Shown here piece after piece: positions 36,284 to 48,823 of a stretch of 64,000 nucleotides of DNA. Origin of the DNA: Tatumella saanichensis (GTDB taxonomy: Bacteria; Pseudomonadota; Gammaproteobacteria; Enterobacterales; Enterobacteriaceae); assembly GCF_000439375.1 (NCBI RefSeq), contig NZ_ATMI01000041.1:1-64000 (forward strand). Reading direction: 5' to 3'. Numbering within the stretch: position 1 is the stretch's first letter; every line of letters starts with the position of its first letter. The notes below the pieces were generated by a model. It did no database searches. It was not told the DNA's origin and saw only the letters and a list, made by a program, of their open reading frames with translations. A program made the position numbers and the translations under genes.

Positions 36284-36889
36284 TTAAGATTTAAGCAGCG
36301 TCATCATTTGTCTGTGCTGCTGTTTCTGCTGCTGGATCATGCCGCGAGCGAGTTTCAGCAGAGCCGGATCTCGTCCGAGCTTCAGTTCAGCCGTGGCGTA
36401 ACCGATGGCCCGCTGATGATGTGCCGCCATCAGCCAGTTAAACTGGCGATCGGCATCGCCGTTTAACGGTTGACGAAATGCCTGCCGGGCCTGGTTATCG
36501 GCGGCCTGCAATAACTGTTTCTCTTGTTGATAGCGCGGGTCTGTGGCGGGTAGCGGACTGACTTGGCTGCTGACCGGGGCATTACGGTCGCGGTGGGCAA
36601 GGATGCCGGAGGCGATCGCCCGCAACTGAGGATTCTGGCCGTCATGGATTTCCGCTTCTGATAAGCCGACACCGGTCAGGTGCTGAGGCACCAGAAAGGT
36701 CGCAAAGTCATGGTCAATATCTCCGGACGGCGGATGCTGATCAATACGTTGTAGATATTGGTGGCTTTGCTGTAACAGTGCCGGTAACTCCGCGGACAGG
36801 GCTGGACGCACACACAATAGCACTGGCACTGCCAGCCATAACGTGTTGAGTAATATTGACGGACGTCGGCATAAAGACGCGGATAACAT
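36284..36889 (-). CDS. DUF305 family periplasmic protein
   Basis: 201 residues. Signal peptide with hydrophobic core LLNTLWLAVPVLLCVRPAL, cut after ALSA. Two DUF305 ferritin-like helical units follow: LVPQHLTGVGLSEAEIHDGQ and MAAHHQRAIGYATAELKLGR with DPALLKLARGMIQQQKQQHR. The first unit keeps QH, the second has the HH pair. Members are secreted and may bind copper or other metals. It stands alone between lysP and fghA and is not part of the E. coli arrangement; function not known. Confidence 0.8.
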   Translation of the reverse strand: MLSASLCRRPSILLNTLWLAVPVLLCVRPALSAELPALLQQSHQYLQRIDQHPPSGDIDHDFATFLVPQHLTGVGLSEAEIHDGQNPQLRAIASGILAHRDRNAPVSSQVSPLPATDPRYQQEKQLLQAADNQARQAFRQPLNGDADRQFNWLMAAHHQRAIGYATAELKLGRDPALLKLARGMIQQQKQQHRQMMTLLKS

Positions 36890-37046
36890 CGTTATTCTCC
36901 TTCAGCGGGTGTCAGGTGGCCTAATCAAGGGGGCGCTAACAGCCCCCCAACCTTAGGGCAGCATCTCAAAGCCATCTGCGCCTGTACAGGAAAACAGTGT
37001 TACGACATTACACCGCTCACTGAACAGTGAGCGTTTAGTCGTGTCA

Positions 37047-37886
37047 TCAAGGCAGTAAATAACGGCCATGGAACCGCAGGTGATCTTCCACCACGCTGGC
37101 GATAAAGAAGTAGCTGTGGTCATACCCTTTCTGCCAGCGCAGGGTAAATTCAAAGCCTTGCTGTTGGGCAACTGCTTGGAGAGCCTCAGGTTGTAACTGC
37201 TGTGGGTAAAAATTATCACTGTCACCCTGATCGACCAGTACTGGTAAGCGGTGGCTAGCCTTAGCCATCAGCAGGGTCGCATCATAACCTTCTGCCGCAG
37301 CGCGGTCGTCGCCGAGATAGGCGGAAAAGGCTTTCTGGCCCCAAGGCACCGCACAAGGGTTTACAATGGGTGCAAAGGCCGACACCGAGGTGTAGCGTCC
37401 GGCCTGACGCAATGCCAGCACCAGTGCCCCATGACCGCCCATGGAATGGCCCATGATCGCTTGACGTTCGGTGACGGGGAAGTGTTCCGCTAGCAGAGTA
37501 GGCAGTTCCACCGTCAGATAGTCATACATCTTAAAGTGGCGGTCCCAAGGGGCTTGAGTTGCGTTGAGGTAGAAGCCAGCACCCTGACCGAGATCATAAC
37601 TGGCATCGTTTGGCACATCCTCACCACGCGGACTGGTATCCGGCATCACCAGCGCGATCCCCAATTCTGCAGCCAGACGCTGCGCCCCAGATTTTACCGA
37701 GAAGTTTTCATCGGTACAGGTTAGCCCGGCAAGGCACCACAGCAGCGGCACCTTACCTTTGGCGGCCTGCGGGGGCAGAAACACGCTGAACTTCATTTCA
37801 CAGTTAAGGCTAGCTGAGGTGTGCTGCCAGCGTTGCTGACGGCCAGCAAACATCAGATGCTCTTCACAGAGTGTCAGTGCAGACAT
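37047..37886 (-). CDS. yeiG: S-formylglutathione hydrolase
   Basis: 279 residues from ATG 37886 with AGGAGTTCCT upstream; a longer frame start at 37919 adds 11 unrelated residues. Esterase D / alpha-beta hydrolase. Nucleophile Ser in [17 protein letters not shown], Asp in [12 protein letters not shown], His in [18 protein letters not shown]. Thioesterase releasing formate and glutathione in formaldehyde detoxification, of the FghA/YeiG type. A LysR gene lies just upstream in the same direction. Confidence 0.92.
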   Translation of the reverse strand: MSALTLCEEHLMFAGRQQRWQHTSASLNCEMKFSVFLPPQAAKGKVPLLWCLAGLTCTDENFSVKSGAQRLAAELGIALVMPDTSPRGEDVPNDASYDLGQGAGFYLNATQAPWDRHFKMYDYLTVELPTLLAEHFPVTERQAIMGHSMGGHGALVLALRQAGRYTSVSAFAPIVNPCAVPWGQKAFSAYLGDDRAAAEGYDATLLMAKASHRLPVLVDQGDSDNFYPQQLQPEALQAVAQQQGFEFTLRWQKGYDHSYFFIASVVEDHLRFHGRYLLP

Positions 37887-37944
37887 AGGAACTCCTGTTA
37901 GGTCTGTATAGAGGGCCACTGCAATGCAGCGCCCAGAGAAAAAG

Positions 37945-38850
37945 TCAGGACGGTAGCTCCCCAGAGGTATCCGTCACAGGTGAGGCTGAGGTAAAGAAGC
38001 TCTGCATCAGAGACTTCAGGGCTTCTACATTGGGAGTAAAGGCATCTCGTCGCCAAATCAGGCAGGTGGAGACTGCACCGTACTTTTCCGGCAAGCGGTG
38101 GACACGGATACGCGGCCGATCGCTCATCTGTGCCAGTACTGACGCCGGAATAATGGCAAGCCCGGCTCCCCCAGCTACACACGCAATCATCGCATGGTAG
38201 GAGTGGATCTCCATGATGCTACCGGGCTGAGCATCCCCTTCGCGGAACCAAGCTTCCAGTTTCAGTCGGTAAGAACAGCTATTGCGGAAAGCAAAAAAGG
38301 TTTCGCCTTGCACATCCCGCGGGCAGGTTACTTCGTCATGCTCACTGCTGGTGATCAGCACCAGTTCTTCATCAAAAGCGCTACAGCTGTGCAGTTCATC
38401 ATAGCCTTCTGGGCTATCCGCCAAGGCCGCCGCCACCGTTCCTTCGCGCACATGATCAATGATTTCGCCGGAAGTCCCAGTGATCAGTGACAGCGAGACA
38501 GCTGGATAGCGTTGGTGATAAGCCGCTAGCAGCCCCGGCAGACGAGTGGCTGCAGTACTTTCCATAGTGCCCAGTGCAAAGTTACCTGCCGGCTCTCCCT
38601 GACGAGTCATGCTCATGGCTTCTTCGCTGAGGGCCAGGATACGCTGGGCATAATTGAGAAAATTATGCCCCATTGGTGAGAGACGCACGCGCTGTTTCTC
38701 ACGGATCAGGAGATCGGTACCCAGTTCCTCTTCCAGTTGTTTCAGACGGGTCGTGAGGTTGGAGGGCACCCGATGCAGCATCTCAGCGGCTCGGGCGACC
38801 GAGCCGCTGTCTGCGACGGCACAGAACATTTTCAGTTGTACCAGATCCAT
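37945..38850 (-). CDS. LysR-type transcriptional regulator
   Basis: 301 residues from ATG 38850; a longer frame start at 38931 would add 27 residues ahead of the domain. HTH with [40 protein letters not shown], and a LysR effector domain from about 85. Target unknown. It is 58 bases upstream of the S-formylglutathione hydrolase gene in the same direction, so it may be an autoregulated partner of that gene. The pattern resembles LysR regulators near YhjC/PtxR groups, but I cannot fix the subgroup. Confidence 0.85.
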   Translation of the reverse strand: MDLVQLKMFCAVADSGSVARAAEMLHRVPSNLTTRLKQLEEELGTDLLIREKQRVRLSPMGHNFLNYAQRILALSEEAMSMTRQGEPAGNFALGTMESTAATRLPGLLAAYHQRYPAVSLSLITGTSGEIIDHVREGTVAAALADSPEGYDELHSCSAFDEELVLITSSEHDEVTCPRDVQGETFFAFRNSCSYRLKLEAWFREGDAQPGSIMEIHSYHAMIACVAGGAGLAIIPASVLAQMSDRPRIRVHRLPEKYGAVSTCLIWRRDAFTPNVEALKSLMQSFFTSASPVTDTSGELPS

Positions 38851-39089
38851 ATATATTCTCTTAGTGAAAATAAGTGATATAAGGTTATTCATGATTTGAG
38901 ATATTTTAATCGGATGAAGGTACCGCGACAAGCAGTGATTAAATGACAGCAGCGAGAAATATTTGTTTGGGATCGATGCCGATCCGTGTCAGATACTGGA
39001 TTATCCTTGCGGACTGATTCACAATAGGCTGTTATTACGATTCACCGCCCGTTACCAGGGCTGGGAATTCACCTGCCGGAGAATAGTTG

Positions 39090-39755
39090 ATGTCCCTTTT
39101 AAGTCAGGAAGCGGCGCTGGTACATGAAGCACTGGTGTCCCGTGGACTGGAAACCCCATTACGTACTCCCGCCCGTGAGCTGGATAATCAGACACGTAAG
39201 TCACTGATTGCCGGTCACATGACGGAAATTATGCAACTGCTGAACCTCGATCTGGGTGACGACAGCCTGACCGAGACGCCGCACCGCATTGCCAAAATGT
39301 ATGTCGATGAAATTTTCTCCGGTCTGGATTACCAGAATTTCCCGAAGATCACTGTCATTGAAAACAAAATGAACGTTGATGAGATGGTGACGGTTCGGGA
39401 TATCTCTCTGACCAGTACCTGTGAACATCATTTCGTCACTATTGACGGTAAAGCCACCGTTGCCTACATCCCCAAAGATAAGGTGATCGGGCTTTCAAAA
39501 ATTAACCGTATCGTGCAGTTTTTTGCCCGTCGTCCGCAGGTCCAGGAACGTCTGACCCAGCAGGTGTTAGTCGCCTTACAGACACTGCTCGGTACTAATA
39601 ATGTCGCGGTCTGTATTGATGCCGTGCACTATTGTGTTAAAGCCCGTGGGGTACAGGATGCCACCAGTGCCACCACCACTACCTCATTGGGGGGCTTGTT
39701 TAAATCGAGCCAGAATACCCGCCAAGAATTTTTACGTGCGGTAAGACACAATTAA
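39090..39755 (+). CDS. folE: GTP cyclohydrolase I
   Basis: 221 residues from ATG 39090 (TTG at 39087 would add one residue). Zinc ligands and active site in [40 protein letters not shown] and [20 protein letters not shown]. First step of folate and tetrahydropterin synthesis from GTP. Followed by yeiB as in E. coli. Confidence 0.97.
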   Translation: MSLLSQEAALVHEALVSRGLETPLRTPARELDNQTRKSLIAGHMTEIMQLLNLDLGDDSLTETPHRIAKMYVDEIFSGLDYQNFPKITVIENKMNVDEMVTVRDISLTSTCEHHFVTIDGKATVAYIPKDKVIGLSKINRIVQFFARRPQVQERLTQQVLVALQTLLGTNNVAVCIDAVHYCVKARGVQDATSATTTTSLGGLFKSSQNTRQEFLRAVRHN

Positions 39756-39810
39756 TCCGTATTACAGCGCTGCCCCTTGATGGCAGCGCTGTCCTTTCCC
39801 GAGTATCACT

Positions 39811-41721
<1,911 letters not shown>

Positions 41722-41744
41722 TCACTTATTCTCAGGGTGAAACA

Positions 41745-41772
41745 GGGTGGCTCAAGGGTACTTGAGCCACCC
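41745..41772. terminator. Perfect 12-bp hairpin downstream of maeA
   Basis: GGGTGGCTCAAG and CTTGAGCCACCC form a perfect stem over GGTA, 49 bases past the leftward maeA stop and 33 bases ahead of the sanA start. No T run; a strong structure that could still end or protect maeA mRNA. Confidence 0.6.
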
Positions 41773-41820
41773 GGGTCAGGCAAGTGTCGATCACAGTGAA
41801 CGGCGGATATAGTAGCACTA

Positions 41821-43518
41821 TCACAGCGACGTGCGACGGTATTGGCGATAGGCTGGTGTCCAAAAGTTATCTTCTATCGCCTGCTGTAACACTTCCGCAG
41901 AGGTGACGGTGGCCACCCCGGAAATCTGTGCCGCCCGTCCTACCTCAAAGGCGATACGTTTTGAGACTTCACGGATCTCACTGAGCGCCGGAAGCACCGG
42001 TCCACTGCCGAGGCAGGCCAGAGGCGAGCAGTCTGCCAGGGCGCGACTGGCACTCAGCAACATGGCATCGGTAATGCGCTGCGCACCGCTGGCCACTACG
42101 CCAAGGCCGATGCCCGGAAAAATATAGGCATTATTGCACTGAGCGATGGGAATGCGCTGACCTTGCCATTCCGCCGCCGGAAAGGGACTGCCGGTGGCGA
42201 TCAGTGCCTGGCCATCGGTCCAGTTCAGCAGTTGTTGCGGAGTAGCTTCCGCCCGCGAGGTCGGATTGGACAGTGGCATGATCACCGGCCGCCGACAGTG
42301 ACGGTACATTTCTCGGATAATCTGTTCGGTGAACAGGCCTGGCTGTCCAGAAACGCCAATCAGTACCGTGGGTTTGACATGGCGGATAACGGTGAGCAGG
42401 TCAGGGGCATCACCGCTAGTCGCCTGTGACGGAACACTGCCAGCAGGACGGGCCAGCGGACGCTGGAAGGGCAGCAGTTCCGGTTGATCATCGGTGAGCA
42501 GGCCGTCACGATCGACCATCAGTACTTGGCTACGGGCCTGATCCTCGCTGAGCCCTTCAGTGAGCATCTCGGTGATGATCTGCGCAGCAATGCCACAACC
42601 GGCCGACCCGGCACCCAGGAATACCACTTTTTGGGCAGATAGCGGTGTACCGGCTGCACGACTGGCGGCAATCAGCGTGCCAACCGCGACCGCAGCGGTT
42701 CCTTGGATATCATCATTAAAGCAGCATAACTGATCACGATAGGCCTCCAATAGGGGCATGGCATTCTGTAGCGCAAAATCTTCAAACTGTAACAGCGCCT
42801 TTGGCCAGCGGCGTTTAACCGCTGAGATAAAGCTTTCTAGGAAGGCGCGATACGCCTCGCCGCCGATGCGTGAATGCCGCCAGCCCATATACAACGGGTC
42901 ATTCAGCAATTGCGGGTTATTGGTGCCGACATCCAGTGTCACCGGTAAAGTGTAGGCAGGACTAATGCCGCCGCAGGCGCTGTACAGCGACAATTTACCG
43001 ATAGGGATCCCCATGCCACCGATACCTAGGTCGCCGAGGCCGAGGATACGTTCGCCATCGGTGACTACAATCACTTTAACGTTCTGTTTGGTGGCGTTTT
43101 GTAGCATATCTTCAATATGCTCACGGTCTGGCCAAGAGATAAAGACACCGCGCGCGCGGCGATAAATCTCTGAAAAACGCTGACAGGCGCGTCCAACCGT
43201 TGGTGTATAAATCACCGGCATCACCTCATCCAGGTGATCAGCCACTACCCGATAGAACAAGGTTTCGTTAGTGTCCTGAATATTGCGTAGGAACACATGA
43301 CGGTCATCATCATTGGTAAAGCCCTGATACTGCTGCCAAGCCCTTTTAGCCTGTTCACTAAGGGTTTCGACGGCCCCCGGCAGCAATCCACGCAAGTTAA
43401 ACTCATGTCGCTCTTCTAGGCTAAAGGCACTGCCTTTATTCAGCAACGGAAATTCCAGTAGCACCGGGCCAGCATAAGAAATATACAACGGCCGTTGGCT
43501 TTCGTACTCCAGTTCCAT
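41821..43518 (-). CDS. maeA: NAD-dependent malic enzyme
   Basis: 565 residues from ATG 43518 (a TTG two codons earlier is less likely), equal to E. coli MaeA. N-terminal [20 protein letters not shown], Tyr/Lys region in [20 protein letters not shown], metal site in [23 protein letters not shown]-binding [20 protein letters not shown]. Converts malate to pyruvate and CO2, making NADH. Not linked to its E. coli neighbours, so the gene order differs here. Confidence 0.95.
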   Translation of the reverse strand: MELEYESQRPLYISYAGPVLLEFPLLNKGSAFSLEERHEFNLRGLLPGAVETLSEQAKRAWQQYQGFTNDDDRHVFLRNIQDTNETLFYRVVADHLDEVMPVIYTPTVGRACQRFSEIYRRARGVFISWPDREHIEDMLQNATKQNVKVIVVTDGERILGLGDLGIGGMGIPIGKLSLYSACGGISPAYTLPVTLDVGTNNPQLLNDPLYMGWRHSRIGGEAYRAFLESFISAVKRRWPKALLQFEDFALQNAMPLLEAYRDQLCCFNDDIQGTAAVAVGTLIAASRAAGTPLSAQKVVFLGAGSAGCGIAAQIITEMLTEGLSEDQARSQVLMVDRDGLLTDDQPELLPFQRPLARPAGSVPSQATSGDAPDLLTVIRHVKPTVLIGVSGQPGLFTEQIIREMYRHCRRPVIMPLSNPTSRAEATPQQLLNWTDGQALIATGSPFPAAEWQGQRIPIAQCNNAYIFPGIGLGVVASGAQRITDAMLLSASRALADCSPLACLGSGPVLPALSEIREVSKRIAFEVGRAAQISGVATVTSAEVLQQAIEDNFWTPAYRQYRRTSL

Positions 43519-43614
43519 TATCAATACTCCGCTATTTGCTCCGCTGCCGACCGGCAGCAGAAACTGTCAGGTAAAGGGAGAAAGCAGGGAATTCCGGTAT
43601 CAGAGGGAAGAGGC

Positions 43615-44505
43615 TTATCCGGCCGGTAAAAAAACGCGGCTTAGGCTGTCACAACCCAGGGCGGACAAAGTTGCGGCGGTCGCGCTGTATTGGCTCAAGG
43701 CTGCCCCTTCAGGCTCCGCCAACACTGCGCGGCGTAGGGTAGTGATGTCACCACCACGCATATTTACCAATATCAGTGCGGCCTGTAACGGAGGTAGCGT
43801 TGGGTTATAGGCGGCATTTTCCGCATAACGGCCAGACCATAGGGAACCGTCAGCGGTTTCCAAGGCAACGCCACTAAAGGCACCGCTGTAGGGGGCATAG
43901 CTGTGGCTAGCCGCCGTGATGGCCGCCTGGCAAAGCGCATCTCCGTGCAGAGGATAGTGGCGATCACGCTCATCCATCAATACCGAGTGAATATTGAGAT
44001 CCGCGGGGCCAAACGCCTCCGGTAAAAACTCACCGAGGGTACGTGCCGCCTTACCCGGCAAGCAGATACGCAGTTGTTGGCCGCTATTCAGTTCATTCAT
44101 AAACTGACGACAGTGTCCACAAGGGGTATAGTTCACCGTGACCGCCTGCAGTTGGCGCTCACCGGATAACCAAGCATGGGTAATAGCGCTTTGCTCAGCG
44201 TGAACCGTCTGTTGCAGCGGGGTACCGCTAAACTCCATATTGGCCCCGAGATACCAGTTGCCGCTGACCCCACGGGCAATGGCGCCGACATTAAACTGTG
44301 ACAAGGGTGTCACCGCATAGGCTGCGGCCACCGGCAGTAATGCTAACGCCAAGGCATCTTCATTCAAGCCACTGGCCTGCTGTAGGGTGGATAGCATGTC
44401 TGCACTGAAGATACCTTTAAAATCGGCCTCTTCCAGAAATGGGAACAGGGCTTGTTGCAGACCTTCATCAAGTGTCGCAAAAGCAGAAGTAAAGCGTGGG
44501 TGCAT
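43615..44505 (-). CDS. cdd: Cytidine deaminase
   Basis: 296 residues from ATG 44505, the E. coli MHPRF-type start; a longer frame to 44589 is not needed. Active-site HAEQ in [20 protein letters not shown] and zinc-binding [15 protein letters not shown]. The C-terminal half is the catalytically inactive second deaminase fold typical of E. coli Cdd. Deaminates cytidine and deoxycytidine in pyrimidine salvage. Upstream lies the metG end. Confidence 0.95.
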   Translation of the reverse strand: MHPRFTSAFATLDEGLQQALFPFLEEADFKGIFSADMLSTLQQASGLNEDALALALLPVAAAYAVTPLSQFNVGAIARGVSGNWYLGANMEFSGTPLQQTVHAEQSAITHAWLSGERQLQAVTVNYTPCGHCRQFMNELNSGQQLRICLPGKAARTLGEFLPEAFGPADLNIHSVLMDERDRHYPLHGDALCQAAITAASHSYAPYSGAFSGVALETADGSLWSGRYAENAAYNPTLPPLQAALILVNMRGGDITTLRRAVLAEPEGAALSQYSATAATLSALGCDSLSRVFLPAG

Positions 44506-44660
44506 ACAAAGCCTCGCAAAATAAGATTCGGTTATCCCTGACTTTATCGGTGATTTTCCCCAAGGACACAATGTAATCATTGATTGCATTGGATTTCTGA
44601 GTGCTATACCGCAAAGTCTGATAAAAATTGAGGATTACATTCCCCTCGGATTTTGCTGCA

Positions 44661-44684
44661 AAAAAAGCCGGCTTTCACCGGCTC
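44661..44684 (-). terminator. Intrinsic terminator of metG
   Basis: On the minus strand AGCCGG and CCGGCT pair over TGAAAG and are followed by six or seven T, 25 bases past the metG stop. Confidence 0.85.
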
Positions 44685-44708
44685 AGGACAAATGATCGCT
44701 CTGTGAGA

Positions 44709-46775
44709 TTAACGCACCGGCATACCCGGCTGCGCACCGCTGTCTGCTGACAGGATAAACAGGTCCTCGCCGCCATTACCGGCAGACAGAACCATGCCTT
44801 CAGACAGACCGAAGCGCATCTTACGCGGTGCCAAGTTGGCGACGATAATGGTCAAACGGCCGACCAATACCGCTGGATCTGGGTAGGCAGCACGGATACC
44901 GGAGAAAATTTGACGCTTTTCGCCGCCAACATCTAGCATCAGGCGCAGCAATTTATCGGAGCCTTCAACCAGTTCGGCCTGTTCAATCAGCGCCACCCGC
45001 ATATCGACTTTGGCAAAGTCATCAATGGTGATCACGCCTTCCGGTTGTTCGGCGGCGGGTTTAGCCGGTTTCTGCTTCTCTTTGGCCGCTTTTTTATCAG
45101 CGCTGGCCGGGGCACTGGCTTGGGACGCATCTTGTTTCGAGGCATCAATCAGCGCGGTGACTTTGCTCATGTCGATACGCTGATACAGGGCTTTAAACGG
45201 TGCCACAGTATGGCCGGTCAGCGGCTGAGCAATACTGTCCCAGCGCAGTTCACTGTTAAGGAACGCTTCGGCACGGTCCGACAGTTCTGGTAGTACTGGT
45301 TTCAGCCACGTCATCAGGACGCGGAACAGGTGGATACCCATTGAGCAGATAGCCTGCAGATCGGCATCACGGCCTTCTTGCTTAGCGACCACCCACGGGG
45401 CTTGTTCATCAACATAGCGGTTAGCCAGGTCAGCCAGCGCCATGATTTCACGGATAGCGCGGCCAAACTCGCGGCTGGCCCAACACTCACCAATCTTGTC
45501 GCTCGCCTCAACAAAAGTCTGATACAGCGCCGGATCGGCCAAGCTGTCTGACAACTGACCATTGAAACGCTTGGTGATAAAACCGGCATTACGGGAAGCG
45601 AGGTTAACCACTTTGTTAACCACATCCGCATTGACGCGCTGTACGAAATCTTCGAGATTAAGGTCAATATCATCGATACGGGATGACAGTTTAGCCGCAT
45701 AGTAATAGCGTAGGCTGTCGGCATCCAGATGCTCTAACCAGGTACTGGCCTTAATAAAAGTGCCACGGGACTTCGACATTTTGGCACCGTTGACCGTCAC
45801 ATAGCCATGGACAAACAAGTTATCCGGTTTACGGTAGTTGCTGCCCTCCAGCATCGCTGGCCAGAACAGGCTGTGGAAGTAGACAATGTCTTTGCCGATA
45901 AAGTGATACAGCTCGGTTTTACTGCCTTTATTCCAGTACTCGTCGAAATCCAGGTCGCCACGCTTGTCACACAGGTTCTTAAAAGACCCCATATAGCCGA
46001 TTGGCGCATCCAGCCAGACATAGAAGTATTTGCCTGGCGCATCCGGGATCTCAAACCCGAAGTACGGCGCATCGCGGGAGATATCCCACTGTTGCAAGCC
46101 GGATTCAAACCACTCTTGCATTTTATTGGCTACTTGCTCTTGCAGGGCGCCGGAACGGGTCCAGCTCTGCAGCATGTCGGAGAACGCCGGCAAATCGAAG
46201 AAGTAGTGTTCAGAATCACGCATCACCGGGGTTGCCCCTGAAATCACCGATTTCGGTTCGATCAGTTCGGTCGGACTGTAGGTGGCTCCACAGACTTCGC
46301 AGTTATCGCCATATTGATCGGCGGCTTTACATTTAGGGCAGGTGCCTTTCACGAAACGATCCGGCAGGAACATGCCTTTTTCTGGGTCGAAAAGCTGGGA
46401 AATAGTACGATTTTTTATAAAGCCGTTGTTTTTTAGGCTGCCGTAAATCTTACCGGCCAGTTCACGGTTCTCATCGCTATGGGTCGAGTGGTAATTGTCA
46501 TAGCTAATGTTGAAGCCCGCGAAGTCTTTCTGATGTTCTTGACTCATCTCTTCGATCATTTTTTCTGGGCTGATCCCCAGTTGCTGTGCTTTCAGCATGA
46601 TCGGAGTGCCGTGGGCATCATCAGCACAGATGAACCACACAGTATTGCCACGCATTCGCTGGTAACGGACCCAGATATCCGCCTGGATGTGTTCCAGCAT
46701 ATGTCCGAGATGGATAGATCCATTCGCGTACGGCAGGGCGCACGTTACCATTAGTTTTTTTGCGACTTGAGTCAT
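44709..46775 (-). CDS. metG: Methionyl-tRNA synthetase
   Basis: 688 residues. HIGH-type motif in [20 protein letters not shown], zinc knuckle [25 protein letters not shown] in [20 protein letters not shown], anticodon domain, then a low-complexity linker ([20 protein letters not shown]) and a C-terminal EMAP/tRNA-binding domain ([20 protein letters not shown]). Slightly longer than E. coli MetG (677) by the linker. Charges tRNA-Met. Divergent from mrp, as in E. coli. Confidence 0.97.
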   Translation of the reverse strand: MTQVAKKLMVTCALPYANGSIHLGHMLEHIQADIWVRYQRMRGNTVWFICADDAHGTPIMLKAQQLGISPEKMIEEMSQEHQKDFAGFNISYDNYHSTHSDENRELAGKIYGSLKNNGFIKNRTISQLFDPEKGMFLPDRFVKGTCPKCKAADQYGDNCEVCGATYSPTELIEPKSVISGATPVMRDSEHYFFDLPAFSDMLQSWTRSGALQEQVANKMQEWFESGLQQWDISRDAPYFGFEIPDAPGKYFYVWLDAPIGYMGSFKNLCDKRGDLDFDEYWNKGSKTELYHFIGKDIVYFHSLFWPAMLEGSNYRKPDNLFVHGYVTVNGAKMSKSRGTFIKASTWLEHLDADSLRYYYAAKLSSRIDDIDLNLEDFVQRVNADVVNKVVNLASRNAGFITKRFNGQLSDSLADPALYQTFVEASDKIGECWASREFGRAIREIMALADLANRYVDEQAPWVVAKQEGRDADLQAICSMGIHLFRVLMTWLKPVLPELSDRAEAFLNSELRWDSIAQPLTGHTVAPFKALYQRIDMSKVTALIDASKQDASQASAPASADKKAAKEKQKPAKPAAEQPEGVITIDDFAKVDMRVALIEQAELVEGSDKLLRLMLDVGGEKRQIFSGIRAAYPDPAVLVGRLTIIVANLAPRKMRFGLSEGMVLSAGNGGEDLFILSADSGAQPGMPVR

Positions 46776-46951
46776 AGTTTGCGTAGCTTTCTGTTATTTG
46801 GAAAAGAACCATGAATGTTAACCGAAGGCATGGCGCAGGTAAACCTGTGACAGCGGATAAAGCCTGCATCGCCGCCGGGTGGCGTCATCTGCTACTATAA
46901 GCGGATAGGTGTCGTTTAGCGGGCGTATTGACTGCCCGACCAACAGGAGAA

Positions 46952-48064
46952 ATGACCATGGCCGATCCCCGTGCCGCAGCCCCGGATATCATCTATCATC
47001 AGGTGAGCGAGGTACTGAAACGCTTTACCCATCCCACCCTGCAGCAGGATGTGGTGCAACTGAAATCCTTGCACCATGTGGCGCTGTTGGACAGCACCTT
47101 GCATATCGAGTTGCAGATGCCGTTTGCCTGGCAGTCAGGTTTTGAGACATTACAGGATTGGGCTACGCCACTGTTGCTGAGTCTTGATGGCATCGACGCT
47201 GTGGATTGGCGACTTAGCCATGATATTGCTACTCTGAAACGCGTCAAGGATCATGCGGCCACGCCAGGGGTGAAAAACATCATTGCGGTGAGTTCCGGCA
47301 AAGGGGGAGTTGGCAAGTCATCCACGGCGATTAACCTAGCCTTAGCTCTGAAAGCGGAAGGGGCCAGTGTCGGCCTGCTGGATGCGGATATCTACGGCCC
47401 ATCGCTGCCGTTAATGCTGGGCAGCGAAGGGGAGCGTCCTTCTTCTCCGGACGGTAAACATATGACGCCGATCGCCGCCCACGGACTGGCTAGTAACTCT
47501 ATCGGCTATCTGGTCACCGACGACAATGCCATGGTGTGGCGCGGACCAATGGCCAGCAAGGCGCTGATGCAGTTGCTTAATGAGACCCTGTGGCCGGAAT
47601 TGGATTACCTGATCATCGATATGCCCCCAGGCACTGGGGATATTCAGCTGACTCTGGCGCAAAATATTCCGGTGACCGCGGCACTGGTGGTCACCACGCC
47701 ACAGGATGTGGCGTTGCTGGATGCCCGTAAAGGGATTTTGATGTTCAACAAGGTGTCGGTCCCGGTGATTGGTATGATTGAGAACATGAGCCAGCATATC
47801 TGTAGCCAGTGCGGCCATCATGAAGCCATATTTGGTACCGGTGGCGCGGAAGCGCTCAGTGAAGAGTATGGCATCCCGTTGGCGGGGCAGATACCGCTGC
47901 ATATCACGTTGCGTGAAGACCTAGATGCTGGACAGCCGACGGTAGTGCGCCGCCCTGATAGCGAATTTACCCGTTTGTACCGAAACATGGCCGCGACTAT
48001 CGCCGCCCGCCTCTATTGGCAGGGCGAGGTGATCCTGCCGGATATCAGCCTGCGTACACTGTAG
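46952..48064 (+). CDS. apbC: Fe-S cluster carrier ATPase Mrp (ApbC)
   Basis: 370 residues from ATG 46952, after ACAGGAGAA; a second ATG at 46958 is possible. Deviant Walker A in IIAVSSGKGGVGKSSTAINL, DADIYGPSLPLMLGSEGERP, and Cys pair CSQCGHHEAIFGTGGAEALS that holds the transferred cluster. Cytosolic P-loop scaffold or carrier for Fe-S proteins. Divergent from metG as in E. coli, but here followed by ahpCF. Confidence 0.95.
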   Translation: MTMADPRAAAPDIIYHQVSEVLKRFTHPTLQQDVVQLKSLHHVALLDSTLHIELQMPFAWQSGFETLQDWATPLLLSLDGIDAVDWRLSHDIATLKRVKDHAATPGVKNIIAVSSGKGGVGKSSTAINLALALKAEGASVGLLDADIYGPSLPLMLGSEGERPSSPDGKHMTPIAAHGLASNSIGYLVTDDNAMVWRGPMASKALMQLLNETLWPELDYLIIDMPPGTGDIQLTLAQNIPVTAALVVTTPQDVALLDARKGILMFNKVSVPVIGMIENMSQHICSQCGHHEAIFGTGGAEALSEEYGIPLAGQIPLHITLREDLDAGQPTVVRRPDSEFTRLYRNMAATIAARLYWQGEVILPDISLRTL

Positions 48065-48074
48065 GTCTTAATAG

Positions 48075-48097
48075 GGCGCAATCTGCTTGCGCCTTAT
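48075..48097 (+). terminator. Weak hairpin after mrp
   Basis: GGCGCA and TGCGCC pair over ATCTGCT, followed by TTATT. A short terminator-like hairpin 11 bases past the mrp stop. Confidence 0.5.
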
Positions 48098-48137
48098 TAA
48101 TAGGTTTTAGTGATTGCATTGATAAAGACAGAGTATT

Positions 48138-48154
48138 AGCCGCTGATAGCGGCT
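48138..48154 (+). other. Hairpin in the ahpC 5' region
   Basis: AGCCGCT and AGCGGCT form a perfect 7-bp stem over GAT, 40 bases before the ahpC start. Possible mRNA leader structure; no known riboswitch recognised. Confidence 0.4.
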
Positions 48155-48193
48155 GGCGCTACTGTGGAGCTCAACTTTTACGGAGGGCTCCTT

Positions 48194-48757
48194 ATGTCAA
48201 TCATCAATACTCAGATTAAACCATTCAAAAACAGCGCATTTAAAGAGGGTCAGTTTATCGAGCTGACAGAAAAAGATGTGGCTGGTAAATGGAGTGTGTT
48301 TTTCTTCTATCCTGCTGACTTCACCTTTGTCTGCCCGACCGAACTTGGCGATGTGGCTGACCACTACGATGAATTTCAGAAGCTGGGCGTCGATATTTAC
48401 TCTGTGTCCACCGATACCCACTTTACCCATAAAGCTTGGCATGGCAGTTCCGATACCATCGCGAAAATTCGCTATGCGATGATTGGCGACCCGACCGGCG
48501 CGCTGACCCGTAACTTCGATATTATGCGTGAAGATCAAGGGCTGGCTGATCGCGGTACCTTTATCGTCGACCCACAGGGGATCATTCAGGCGGTAGAAAT
48601 CACCGCGGAAGGTATCGGCCGTGATGCCTCTGATTTGTTGCGTAAAGTGAAAGCGGCACAGTACGTGGCCACCCATCCGGGCGAAGTCTGCCCAGCCAAA
48701 TGGAAAGAAGGGGATGCCACGCTGGCCCCTTCCCTAGACCTGGTCGGTAAGATCTAA
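48194..48757 (+). CDS. ahpC: Alkyl hydroperoxide reductase subunit C
   Basis: 187 residues, 2-Cys peroxiredoxin. Peroxidatic Cys in [20 protein letters not shown], resolving Cys in [20 protein letters not shown], ending VGKI as in E. coli. Reduces hydrogen peroxide and organic peroxides; recycled by AhpF, whose gene is next. AhpCF is OxyR-controlled in enterics, but I could not pick out an OxyR site with confidence. Confidence 0.97.
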   Translation: MSIINTQIKPFKNSAFKEGQFIELTEKDVAGKWSVFFFYPADFTFVCPTELGDVADHYDEFQKLGVDIYSVSTDTHFTHKAWHGSSDTIAKIRYAMIGDPTGALTRNFDIMREDQGLADRGTFIVDPQGIIQAVEITAEGIGRDASDLLRKVKAAQYVATHPGEVCPAKWKEGDATLAPSLDLVGKI

Positions 48758-48780
48758 GTCTGACCTTTCATCTTTTTTAG

Positions 48781-48804
48781 CGGGTGCGTTGGCACCCGTT
48801 TTTT
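48781..48804 (+). terminator. Hairpin between ahpC and ahpF
   Basis: CGGGTGC and GCACCCG pair over GTTG, followed by six T. It lies 24 bases past ahpC, so it could lower ahpF transcription relative to ahpC. Confidence 0.75.
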
Positions 48805-48823
48805 CCTCTGGGGGGCCCTAAAT

